Assembly: GCA_023374045.1 (NCBI GenBank)
Contig: CM041779.1
Span: 145,887,485 to 145,951,484 of the forward strand
DNA: 64,000 nt
DNA from: Limonium bicolor
Taxonomy: Eukaryota > Streptophyta > Magnoliopsida > Caryophyllales > Plumbaginaceae
Reading direction: 5' to 3'
Shown here in pieces: positions 1 to 10,145 of this stretch. Position 1 is the first letter of the stretch; each line of letters begins with the position of its first letter. The notes below the pieces were generated by a model that was given only the letters and a program-made list of their open reading frames with translations, did not search any database and was not told where the DNA came from. The translations under genes were made by a program, and so were the position numbers.

Positions 1-254
1 ATAAAGCACGCGATCAGGACTTACTGAATCTCTCTCATTGCTTTATTGCTCTCACTTGCTATTGCGAAAACACTCTCAAACTCGATTTCTTCGGTAACAA
101 GGTAATTCGACAAAGCATTTGGACGTAAATAGTAGGCTAACTAACGGACAGAAGATTAGATCATTAGGGATAGGAAATCTACCTTTTCATTTTCACGCCG
201 TCATCTGACCCTCTAAATTCTTTTAAATTGGAAACACGTTTAACACTGGAGAAC
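1..254. other. Non-coding left edge, probably retroelement-derived
   Basis: No reading frame of interest and no terminal motif can be seen here. The recognisable Tat reverse transcriptase begins just downstream. This could be untranslated or LTR-derived sequence of that element joined to pol by an internal deletion, but nothing in the sequence proves it. Confidence 0.3.
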
Positions 255-1150
255 AGACTACCTAATGAGGTTCTTGGAAAAAAGAAGGGCCATGTTCGCC
301 TGGAGTACAGAGGAAATGCCAAGGATAGACCCAAGCATTATCCAGCATAACCTGTAAGTAGATCCAAAGCCCCAGGCAATTAGACAAAGAAAGAGAATAA
401 TGGGGGTAGAAAGGGACTAATTAAGCCGCCCGGGTAGAGGTCAAGAAGCTGCTCAAAGCAGGGTTCATTAGGGAGGTTTCATACCCCAAGTGGTTGGCCA
501 ACGTAGTCATGGTCAAAATGTCGAATGGGAAATGGAGAATATGTGTGGACTTCACAGATTTAAATAAAGCATGCCCAAAACACTTTGACCCTTTACCATC
601 TATAGACCGGCTGGTCATCTCAACAGCCCAAAGTTTTGTCTTGAGCTTCTTGGACGCATTCTTAGGATACAATCAGATAAAGATAAATGAAGACGACTCA
701 GAAGAGACTTCTTTCGTCACTTCGGCGGGAACTTTCTACTATAAGGTAATGCCCTTCGGGCTAAAAAATGTAGGGGCAACCTTCTAGAGGACGATCGACA
801 AATTATTTCGGGAACAACTGACACGCAACGTAGAAGCATATGTCGATGACATAGTCGTGAGAAGTACGTCAAGAGAATAGCACATGAAAGATCTGGAGGA
901 AACATTCGACATGTTAGACATATTCCAAATCAATTTTGAACCCAGAGAAGTGTGTGTTCAAAGTAACAAAGGGGAAATTCTTCTGCTTCATATTCGACAC
1001 GAGGAATCAAGGTGGACCCAGAAAAGAGCCAAGCCGTCCTCGACCTCTCCCCTCCAAGGAGCATCAAGGATGTTCAAGCCCTCAATTGAAGGCTCACGGC
1101 CCTGAACAGATTCTACTCAAAATTACAAGAAAAGACGATCCCATTCTTTA
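255..1150 (+). pseudogene. Tat reverse transcriptase remnant
   Basis: The frame opens with a Tat-type pre-RT motif near 290 (FAWSTEEMPRIDPS). It continues through WRICVDFTDLNKACPK near 534 and YKVMPFGLKN near 740, and keeps the catalytic YVDD box near 838 (YVDDIVV). Breaks are a stop next to the pre-RT segment, a TAG just after the GLKN-GATF motif near 785, a TAG near 878, and frame changes near 940. RT copies the element RNA into DNA, but this copy cannot encode a full enzyme. Confidence 0.88.
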
Positions 1151-2045
1151 ACATATTAAGGAAAAACAGTAAGTTCCAATGGGGCCAAGAGTGTGTTGAA
1201 GCTTTCGAGAAGACCAAAGAGATGCTCCAAGAGTTGCCCAAGCTAGGTGTCCCAACGCCCGATCAAGATCTCTATCTCTACCTATCTGCTTCTAATTGGG
1301 CAGTAGCGACAGTCCTAATAATGGAAGAAGAAAAGAAAAAGATTCCCGTCTATTACACAGGAAAAATCCTAACGGAAACAGAAGAGTGTTACACCAACAC
1401 CGAGAAAATCCTGTTCACCCTGGTCATTGCATCTCGGAAGCTACGCCCATACTTCCAGTCACATCTAATCTTTATCAGGACCAACTGGCCGTTAAAATAG
1501 ATTGCCAACAACCCGAATGCATCCGGGCACATGGTGTGTTGGACAGTTGAGCTCACCCAATATGAGATCAATTTCCTCCAACTGATAGCAGTCAAGGCAC
1601 AAGCACTAGCAGATTTCATAACCGAGACGAACTTCGACCAAGAAGAGAGAAAGCCTCTCATCCCTTTTCTTGTCCTAGTAGATGGGACCTGATGCAAGAC
1701 AGGGGCAGGAGTGGGGATTGTGGTCCAAACCCCGGATGGGCGAGAACTCAACTATGCTTTCCACCTAGAATTCGAGGTAACCAATAATGAAGCAGAATAC
1801 GAAGCTCCCATCAAAGGACTAGAGGTAGCAACTGCCTTAGGGGAAACAGGTTCTAAAATAAAGAATATGAATATCCATAAGGATCAATTAAAACCTCCTC
1901 CACGAAAAAAGGGGAAATATTATTAGCTTATGGTCTATGCAAATCTAGAAGTATATTCAGATTCCATGCTGGTGGCCAGGCAAAATGATAACATATACGA
2001 AAGTAAAAAGAAAAGCTTTGAAGATATCTGCTCAAGGTCCACGAG
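1150..2045 (+). pseudogene. Tat RNase H and archaeal-type RNase H remnants
   Basis: The first RNase H is seen at 1222-1500 (LYLYLSASNWAVATVL, then VYYTGKILTETEECYTNTEK). It ends at a stop near 1498. The archaeal-type RNase H starts near 1677 with LVDGT followed by a stop, and continues with NNEAEYEA near 1783 and VYSDSMLVARQ near 1951. A stretch of about 90 bases at roughly 1843-1934 separates the last two motifs and fits neither side, so it looks like a small insertion. These domains would degrade the RNA strand during reverse transcription. Confidence 0.82.
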
Positions 2046-2896
2046 GTGAAAGCTAACTTCTTGAAGTGTGAACTAAAACGTCTCCCTCGAGCAAAAAACG
2101 CCGAAGCAGATGCGCTGGCAAAACTAGCAAGTATGGCCGAAAGAATCCCAAGCAGCGTATGGTTCGAAATTAAGACCAATTCAAGTCTCGATGAGACCCA
2201 GGTGCTTGCAGTAGAGCTACTCATGTCGGTAGAATCATGGATGACCCCAATTATTGAGTATGTGCTTGAAGGGAAGTTGCCCCTAGAAGATAAGAAAGCC
2301 AAAACAATAAAAAGAAGAGCCACGACGTTTTTCCTTGAAGGCGGATACCTGTACAAACGGTCATTTGCGAGACCTGCCCTCAGGTGTGTCACCAAGGAAG
2401 AAGGAAATAAGCTCATAAAAGAAGTACATGAGGGAGTTTGCGGGAATCACCAGGGTGGAAGAACTACAACTCACAAACTCATGAGGCTTGGTTACTTTTG
2501 GCCAAAAATGAAAGAGCATGGTAAAGTGTACATCAAGAAGTGTAGTAAGTGCCAGGAGCATGACAACAAAATACACAACCCCCCAACCGTGCAAAAAGCA
2601 ATCCTATCCCCAATCACCTTTGCTATGTGGGGGTTAGGCATCGTTGGTCCTTTTCCGAAAGCATCTCCCGGGAGGTTCAGGTTCATATATGTAGCCATTG
2701 ATTACTTCACCAAGTGGGTAGAAGTTATGTCAACAGTATCTATCACAACTAAGAGGTCATAGGAATTCATTTGGAAGTACATCGTATGCAGATTTGGCCT
2801 GCCAAAAATAATAATAACAGACACTAGGATGCAGTTTAATTGTGACCACTTTTGAACATTTTGTGAGGAATGGAAGGTCGAGCTAAGGTTCACATC
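2046..2896 (+). pseudogene. Tat integrase, N-terminal and core part
   Basis: The segment contains the HHCC zinc-binding region (HEGVCGNH ... CSKC, about 2428-2555) and the start of the catalytic core. The first catalytic aspartate, normally in a WG-D-IVGPFP context, is replaced by glycine (WGLGIVGPFP near 2629). The second aspartate region reads TDTRMQF near 2820 instead of the usual SDNG-type motif. TAG codons occur at about 2759 and 2853. The reading stops at the hAT insertion and resumes at 5386. The damaged active site and stops mean this integrase is not functional. Confidence 0.88.
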
Positions 2897-2985
2897 CAGT
2901 GGCGGAGCCACATTGTATGTTAGGAGGGCCCGACCCCCCCAATTGTCCCGATGACATCATTTTTTTATTATTAGTTTTATATAAT

Positions 2986-4747
2986 TGTTATACCCAAAAT
3001 TTCAACCCCCCCGGAAGAGAGTCTCTACTAATATGCTAGTAGCGAGGGTTCCCAGTTCGATCGACACATTTCAGAGTACTAGGGACAGCTTAGTCATCTC
3101 CAGGGGCATTTTCATAATTTTTTAAGGCTCCTATGCCCCCTATAGGATTTCTCTCTCCTCCAAATAAGGGTCAAACAAATTCAAAATGCTTTGAAATTTT
3201 AATCCATGATAGAGGATGACATTAGAAGCGTAATGGCGTTGGAATTTTGATTTTTTGAATTTCCAATAATTTTCTAGCAATTTCTGATTGAATCTGACGA
3301 GAAATTGAATTTAAAAATATTCCATATCCAAAAAATTCGATTCCACTTTAGAAAAATCAGAAATATCATCCTTTACCCATGTGTAAAATTTCATAATCAA
3401 ATTCCTTTTGGAAGCCCTTGAGCTAAAACGTCGGTAAATCTTGGTTTTTACCGGATTTTTCTATCTTTAAGAAAGCCTATATAAGGAACCTTATCCCATG
3501 ATCAAATCAGAACCTCAAGAACCCTAGACTCTCAAAGAAGGCATCCGTCTCATTCTCTTCACGATTTGAACTCCAAAGCAACAATCAAACACCGAAATCT
3601 CACCAAAATCAACACCAAAACATTTTTCAACTCCCACAACATCATCCATCATCAAACCCTCACCAAAACAGCACCAAAACGTGAAGAACATCAAGAACAA
3701 CAAGAAGTCAGAAGCTCGGTTCGAAGTTCTTCCGGATCCGCCATCAACGAGGCCTCTAAAGCATCCCGACGTCAAGAAACACCACGAATCTGAAGGTAAA
3801 ACAGGTTATAATTCTTCTTTTCTAACTCCCCACAACCTTATAAACTCTCAGTTAAATTTTGGGCTCGAACCAACCCTTTTCGGCTTCCGTATTGCTAATT
3901 ACTTTTGCTTCTGTCTTGTTACTTGTTTGTCAAGTTTCATGCATAATTCGACTTCAAACTGAGATCTTTCCATTACTAACATATTGTATACCTTTCAGGC
4001 TACACGTACATAATTTTTTAGCCGAAAACACTGTCGGGAACCACCAGAAAACCCCTGTCCGTGGGTGGTCCGGGACCTCGGACCTATGGTCCATGACCAC
4101 GGACGGGTTGTCCGTGGCCACGGACACCCACGGACGGCGGCGGGATTTAAAAATTTTAAAAATTTAGGTTTTGCTAAACTATGTCCGGGCCTATGGACAT
4201 CCTGTCCGTGGCCCCGGACTTTTAAAATTTTCGTTTTCTGTTTAATTCGACTTTTATTTTCACATAGGTTAACTAGGGTCCGTGGTTACGGACATTAGGT
4301 CTGTGGCCACGGACGGAAACACAATTTGACCAAATTCTGCCTCCGAAACCCTAGTTTAGGTAATTGTAATTTTCACTTTTATTTTCTGTCAAAAAATGCT
4401 AAAAAACACCAAAAAAAAAACAGAAGCTCGCGCACTTAGGTTAAAACAACTCGCAATAAGCCGTAATTAAACTAAGTAGAGGAAAAACGACTTCTAGGGG
4501 TAATGAAAGTAATTGAACCCTAAAAAAGTCAAATACCAAGCCCTCGAACCCGAACTCTCCTTTCCTAATTTACCCTAAGTCAAAATTAGGTGGCGACTCT
4601 AATTAGGTTCCAGTGAGCTAACTTAGGGTTTAGTAATTAATGTTATATGACATAGTTGTTAATCTTAGGTTATAAGTGGACCTAAAACCCGACTAGATCC
4701 TAATCAACCTAATCAACGTAGGATAGGGTTTAAAATCGAGGCTCACA
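2986..4747 (+). mobile_element. Solo LTR of the element E family, inside the hAT element
   Basis: The segment begins TGTTATACCC and ends GGCTCACA. It is flanked on both sides by ATAAT (2981-2985 and 4748-4752), a 5-base target duplication. It matches, in opposite orientation, the LTRs at 26071-27843 and 32809-34604, for example the closing GGTTTAAAATCGAGGCTCACA region. No internal sequence remains, so it is most simply an LTR-LTR recombination product. It holds a cluster of GTCCGTGG/CCACGGAC inverted repeats at about 4058-4315. Confidence 0.92.
4058..4315. repeat. GTCCGTGG/CCACGGAC palindrome cluster in LTR
   Basis: Short inverted motifs around the core GTCCGTGGCCACGGAC recur many times with variation. 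The same cluster occurs in both LTRs of element E (about 26500-26765 and 33240-33500), so it is an inherited part of this LTR family. Confidence 0.8.
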
Positions 4748-4752
4748 ATAAT

Positions 4753-5377
4753 ATAGTTTATTTTGTTACAAAATTAAGTTGAATTTATTAAAATTATCTA
4801 AAAGTATCTATGATACTTATTATTTTTAATTAACATGAGTCCATTTTAAATTGTTTAGTGTTATAAATAGAAATACTAAACTATCCTTAAAACATTTGTT
4901 GTTGTTATTAAGTGTCTTATATTTTATACATTATTATTTTTATAACCATAATTTAGACTGAAACATGCTTTTAAAATATTAATTGTGTTTATTAAATTTT
5001 AGTTTAAAGTTAAGCCGATGAGTCTTGTAATTGTCACTATGTAGTACCTTCTGTTCTTAATAAACAATGCTTTGAAATTAAGTGGCCATTTTTTCAAAAT
5101 ATAAGATGTTTTGGACTTTTATCACCACTCAATTTTCATATGCCCTATTACTGTTTTCTCTTATTCACAACTTCTCTATTCCATATGAAAAATTAAGGAT
5201 AGAGTATATTTTAGTGAGTTATATCTATATTTAAAATATAAATTTTAAACCATATTTTAAATATTTTTATTTTAAAATTTTATTATTTATTTTCAGAATA
5301 TATTTAGTATTGATATTAAATATATAGCTAAAAATATTTTTAGCCCCCCTAAGTTTGAAATTCTGGCTCCGCCCCTG
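4753..5377. other. AT-rich interior and 3' end of the hAT element
   Basis: This is the right part of the hAT-like element after the solo LTR. It is very AT-rich with no frame longer than background and no transposase motif. Only the terminal GGCTCCGCCCCTG is informative. Confidence 0.7.
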
Positions 5378-5385
5378 TTCGCATC

Positions 5386-5495
5386 GGTAGCGCACCCACA
5401 GGCTAACGGCCAGGTGGAGAATGTGAATGGAAAAATTGACAAAGCATTGAAAAGGAAATTAGATGACAAGAAAGGAAGATGGGCGGAACTGTTGC
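5386..5495 (+). pseudogene. Tat integrase, middle fragment
   Basis: Directly after the hAT element the frame reads VAHPQANGQVENVNG, the conserved region carrying the catalytic glutamate of the D,D-35-E triad, followed by KALKRKLDDKKGRWAE. It ends at the GTTGC target duplication (5491-5495) of the next insertion and resumes at 7765. Confidence 0.9.
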
Positions 5496-7764
5496 TGAAA
5501 CATTTTTGGCATAGTGGTTATCATAATTATGAAACACCACTTGGAGAAACTAAGGAGAAAACAATATAAGTATTAGGAATTTGGTAAGAAAAGAGTAAGT
5601 GTTTAAGGAGTTATAAAATGAGTTTTATGGATGTTATATGAAGGGTTAAATGTGCCGAATGATGTTAGAACACATTAGGAGGCTTGAGGAAAAGTTTGGA
5701 GAAAGTTTGACAAGTTTTGGACAAGTTCTGATGTTGTCCGACCCAGTGGTCCGACCCAGGGTGGGTCGGACAGCCCCAGTTAATTCACCCGTTGATGTTT
5801 CTGGAATGGTCCGACCCAGAGGTCTTGGGTCGGACATGGGTCGGACAGTTGGATTTGAAAGACGGAAAAGTTTCTGGAACGGTCCGACCTAGTTGTGGGT
5901 CGGACGGTGGGTCGGACGACCCAAAACATGTAAAAAAAACAAACTAAGTGTGGTTTAAGTAGTAAACCCTAGTGAGCTATAATGACAATTTAGTGGGGGA
6001 AAAGTTGTATTAAAATGTAAAAGTAAAACAAGTTAAAATGTGAAGTTATTTAACTAAGTTAACGGGGGATAAGTTATGAGCATTAGACTTTAAACAATCA
6101 TGTTACCCCGGTATTAATAAAAGTACATGTAATGTTACCAGTTGTTCGAGAATTGTTCGAGGAACATAAGTGGACATGATAGAGTGGACTCCGGTGACAG
6201 GTATGGTTTTCTTCCAACCTGTGTCCTACCGGATTACACCGGCTTGTATGCCAATGTGTTTTTCTGTATGCTTGCCACGTTGTAAGATAAAACATGTAAT
6301 GAGTTTACAGTAATTCATTTATGTGGCGTGTTCAACTCCGATACCATTTAACCTCGGAAGTGTTAAACCTTAGTTAACTGAGTCTAGGAGCACATGGGAG
6401 TTCGGTATTCTGATTAAACGACCCGAACCATGGGACGTTCTAACCACGGCTATGCATGTGTTAATTGTGTGATATTTGTGTGTATGTAGGGACCTCCCTT
6501 GTATGTGTAACCCAGTTGTAATACTGTATGATGTGTGGATGTGATAGACTCCATATTGGGGTTCTAACTAGTATCTAAAAGTGAGTATGTACTAACAGGG
6601 GTGAGGAATCCGGTTAGGCCGGTCGCGCGTTGTTTGGGAGTGGGTATCCTTTTTAGCCTTACCCTTCTCTCTGTTATGGTTGTTTCCCTCACGGGTTATG
6701 ATCTCCCATTAGCTTACTCCAAAGCTTTACTATTCTTACTTATGATCGGTTTAGGGGGAACATGTGTTTGTGTGGTGTGTTCGGGTCACAAAACCCGAAC
6801 CATCTTAACTTAAGTTACTCGTCCGACTATTGGGACGGTAATGAGTGTTGTATAACGAGTTTATCATGAGGGTGACATCATTCTCTAGGCTCACCAGTGA
6901 ATTACTTGTTAGGGTCGGTTCCTAAGAGAACCGTTCCCGTTATGTTATGTAATGTTGTTGTACTGCAATTCCCATTGCGATGTTATTATGTGCACGTTGA
7001 AACATGAAAAGTGTGTTATGTGATGTATGTTATATGTTGTAAAATGTGGAGTATGTGGATCATGGATATGAATCCCAGTTTGTGATAAGAGGCGTTTAAG
7101 GATAACCCGATTAATGGGTAAGTGTCATCTATTAAGGAATTAGCTCCATTAGAGGAGGAACACTCTAGGGGTAATGAACACCATGAGTGACTTATCAAGT
7201 AAGGTGGTGTTATCTATTTGTTGAGCCCATTGAGGTGGAATGTTATGTGTTGTGTGTTTAAGTTTACATGCATGATTCAAATAAAATCAACCGCATGCTA
7301 AGACGACAATTAGTTGTGCGTGGCCCGGTAGCATGCGGGCTGCGGGATTACCATACCAGCAAAGGTGTTGAGCCCCTTGGGGGCCACCCTTTCTCTTCTT
7401 TCCTTTCAGGTACAAGGAGCTGGAAGCCGTTCGAGAGTAGGACGGGGTAGTCGTTTGTACCTGGGTAATCATTTAAGTTATTAATGTACAGTAGGTGTAG
7501 TAAGACCAAAATTGTTATCGGCATCAGTTGGTAAATACTCGGTACAGTTGGAAGGTGTATGTTTTGTTGTTAATGAAAAAGGGATAGCAATGTGTAGTCG
7601 CTCGGGAATCTAGTCCATCAGACCGATACAATGTATATGTAATAGCCTTGTTAGCCACGTGGGTGGTTAACGGCGTGTAACACCAATGAGTTAAGTAATG
7701 TGATGAAGTACATTTTCCGCTGCAGATTGTTGTTAAGTGTGTTGTTGTTGGATGGGGTGTTACA
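5496..7764 (+). mobile_element. Solo LTR of a Tekay-like chromovirus
   Basis: The segment starts TGAAACATTTTTGG and ends GGGGTGTTACA. It is flanked by GTTGC at 5491-5495 and 7765-7769. Its last 60 bases resemble the LTR end of element A (TTTCCGCTGC, then TTAAGTGT, then a GGGGTGTTACA terminus), so it is a distant relative rather than the same family. No PBS, coding sequence or second LTR is present, as expected for a solo LTR. At about 5733-5915 it carries a cluster of GGTCCGACCCA/TGGGTCGGAC inverted repeats. Confidence 0.9.
5733..5915. repeat. GGTCCGACCCA/TGGGTCGGAC palindrome cluster in LTR
   Basis: At least eight alternating copies of TCCGACCC and GGGTCGGA lie in about 180 bases. The open frames crossing this stretch on both strands are a by-product of the repeats and show no protein-like composition. 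Confidence 0.8.
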
Positions 7765-8213
7765 GTTGCCTTAAGTCCTTTGGTCCTATCGGACACAGAA
7801 AAAGGTCCTACCGGCGAAACACTGTACATGTTAGCATACGGTTTGGAAGCAGTCATCCCGACCAAAATTATTGTCCCTTCAGTTCGCTGGGAATCCTATG
7901 ATGAACAGCTTAACAGCGAAGGAATAAAAGACCACCTCGACCTGCTTGGGCAAACAAGAGCCATGGCAATAGCTAGAATGGGGAAGACAAAAATAAAGTG
8001 GAAAAGTATTTCATCCGTAGAGTAAAAGAGCGAAGCTTCATCCTGGGAGAGCTAGTCTTAGGAGAAGCAAAGCAGCCTAAGAAACTCGAACCCCCAGTGG
8101 GAAGGTCCATACGTCGTTCATCAAAAAACTGGGCGAGCTTCATATCGCTTAAAGAATGTCGAGGGGTATGAATTGCCGCATTCCTGGCTCGCGGAGTGTT
8201 TAAAGGAGTTCTA
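7765..8213 (+). pseudogene. Tat integrase, C-terminal part and end of pol
   Basis: After the solo LTR the integrase resumes with VLWSYRT preceded by an in-frame TAA and followed by a one-base frameshift. It continues with GPTGETLYMLAYGLEAVIP and ends with the typical Tat tail: WEGPYVVHQ-type, LKNVEGYELPHSWLAECLKEF, near 8095-8213. Stop codons and frameshifts occur near 7772, 7800, 8024 and 8070. Confidence 0.85.
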
Positions 8214-8889
8214 AGTGTAATACTATATGTAAAGCATCAATTGCATCAATAAAAGAAGTCATTTTTTGAAATGCCTTGAAAGAAACACCCGAGCTATGTC
8301 CCACAGGCTATCATGCTTAGAAATACAAGCTATCGTGCCTTGAAATACAGCCTATCGTGCCTTGAAATAAAGGCTATCGTGCCTTGAAATACAAGCTATC
8401 GTGCCTTGAAATACAGGTTATCGTGCCTTGAATAACACCACCTTGGTTTGGGCTATTGCGCTCGGCCAAGCGTACAAAACGAAAAAACCCATTTATGGAT
8501 CCATCAGGAGCTCTGGTCACCTGTAATGGGTGAATCACTAGGTGTGGGACGCCACACCATACCTTGATCAAAGCATTCAAAAAAACTCTTTTAAGGTGTG
8601 ATCACAAGTACCGTTGTTTGGCTACCAAAAGCGAAGATGGGAAAACAAAAGAGGGCACGACCGGTTGTTATTCACGACCGGTCCCCTTTTTTAAAAAAAG
8701 AAAATAAGTAACGAACGGTCGTTAATGACCGGTGACCCCTTTTCCTTAAAATTCAGCAACCGGTCACAGACGACCAGTCATGGCATAAAGCAATGGCCGG
8801 TCATGGCACAAAGCGATGACCGGTCATGCCATAAAGCAACGACCTATCATCGATCACAGCATAAGACAACGACCGTCTTTAGCAACTGG
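8214..8889 (+). repeat. 3' region of the Tat element with tandem repeats
   Basis: Between about 8306 and 8430 a unit of roughly 23 bases (GCTATCGTGCCTTGAAATACA) is repeated five to six times. Between about 8655 and 8880 GACCGGTC-like inverted motifs recur. Variable tandem repeats downstream of pol are a known habit of Tat-lineage elements. No coding sequence is visible in this stretch. Confidence 0.7.
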
Positions 8890-10145
8890 TGCAACTACAA
8901 TAAATAAAAGGCAAGGATTCAAAGTAACAAGAACAAGCCACTTTTAACAATCTTCTTAAACTCAAACTCCTTGTATAGATTGTCGTCCAGAAACTCACCT
9001 TTGTCCACAAAATACTTCGAGACAACCTTGTGGCATGAGCTGGCAATATTTCCACATTGAGAGGCAAAAAACTCCTTCAGGTAAGCAATTGTAGTGCTAT
9101 GTTTCTGCAAGTCCTCTCGAGTTTTCAGGGAGTAGGCCACATGGTTGGAAACCTGATCCTCGAGATCTTAAGCCAAGGCCCACTACCGGTCCAGATTCGT
9201 GTTGGCAAAAATAAACTCTTGATCAATACTGTCGACCCGAAGACTGAGTTTCTCCATATGCTTCAGGAGACTCTCTGAATTTGGCCCTGACAAGGAGCCA
9301 AATTAGCAACAAAGAAAATATAATAAAAAATAATTATAAGCAAATTGTGAGAAAGGGGAGAATACCCTTCGCCGCCAATTTAGAGTTTTTGGATCGCAGC
9401 AGGGCCACATTTTCCTCCAGCATCATCACCTTCTTCTCAAAAGCCACTCGCTCACCAAAGAAAGCATTGATTTTTCGAGTCAGTCTCTCCTTATCAGCAA
9501 CAAGAGCGACATTCTCCTGTGACATTGTCTTTATCTTCCCCTCAGATGAGGCCCGCTCCTTCTCAAAAGATGTTCTCTCATCAGAGATATCACTGAGCTC
9601 TTGGATCAGCTTTGCTTTCTCTCAACAAGAGCGGCGTTCTCCCGCTTAAGAGCAACCTTCTCCTGCTCAATAATTGGTGCTCCTTTTCAAAAGCGGTCTT
9701 CCACTCAGACAAGATAGACTTGTCATGTAAGAGACCGCTTACCTCTTGTTTTGAGTAGCTACAGCCTGTCCCAGCAATACCTCCAAGTCAGAAAGATCAT
9801 ACAACTGGGCACCACCCCTCCCAACAAATTGACTTTTTACTTTTCTCAAGGAAGCAACCTTGATCTCCAAATTTTGGACTTGGCCCCTCAAAGAGAAGTT
9901 CTCCTCCCTCAACTTCTTCAGCTTAGCCTCGTATTCGTCGCTCCGCTTCGTACACAGTGAGCGGGCGTTGTCAAGCTCCCTCTTCAATGTCAGAGTTCGC
10001 GCATGCACCTGTTTAGATATCTCCATCTGAATGGTATCTATATAATTACTATGAGACAATCGCTCCACTTCAAATTCCTCCCGGACGTTGTTAGCTTGAC
10101 TCTCTTCAAACCAGAGCTTGGAACGCAAGGTCCGTGTGTGCACAT
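8890..10145 (-). pseudogene. Antisense additional ORF (coiled-coil protein) with intron
   Basis: On the strand opposite to the Tat pol, frames at 10143-9739, 9525-9366 and 9286-8919 encode lysine/glutamate-rich heptad-like sequence such as LKRELDNARSLCTKRSDE, consistent with a long coiled coil. A canonical intron fits 9287-9365 (79 bases, GTATTC...CTTGTCAG): the exons join in phase (KLAAK|GPNSES). Stops occur near 9175 and frames shift near 9600-9740. Some Tat elements are known to carry an extra antisense ORF between pol and the 3' LTR, which is the best explanation. Its biochemical role is unknown. Confidence 0.7.
9287..9365 (-). other. Intron in the antisense ORF
   Basis: On the - strand the sequence GCGAAG|GTATTCTCC opens the intron and CTCCTTGTCAG|GGCC closes it, with a T-rich tract in between. 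Splicing joins two coiled-coil exons in frame. Confidence 0.65.

Larger units (their letters stand above)
2889..5385. mobile_element. Non-autonomous hAT-like DNA transposon with 8-bp TSD
   Basis: The element proper is 2897-5377. It starts CAGTGGCGGAGCC and ends GGCTCCGCCCCTG, giving a terminal inverted repeat of about 13 bases with one mismatch. It is flanked by the 8-base duplications TTCACATC (2889-2896) and TTCGCATC (5378-5385), as expected for hAT. Without the nested solo LTR and one LTR TSD copy it is only about 714 bases long, AT-rich and without any transposase frame, so it is MITE-like and would depend on a transposase supplied elsewhere. It splits the Tat integrase. Confidence 0.87.
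255..8213 (+). mobile_element. Decayed Tat-lineage Ty3/gypsy retrotransposon, pol region
   Basis: Pieces of pol occur in the order reverse transcriptase, RNase H, a second archaeal-type RNase H and integrase, the domain set of the plant Tat lineage. The archaeal-type RNase H after the ordinary one is the diagnostic feature. Several stop codons and frameshifts break the frame. The integrase is split by a hAT insertion at 2897-5377 and by a solo LTR at 5496-7764; removing both brings the pieces back together at exact target-site duplications. No LTR of this element was recognised inside the window. It is an old, immobile copy that served as landing ground for younger elements. Confidence 0.9.

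Noticed and set aside
5646..5892. ORFs on both strands across 5646-5892
   Set aside because: They follow the palindromic TCCGACCC cluster inside a solo LTR, and mirror each other on opposite strands.
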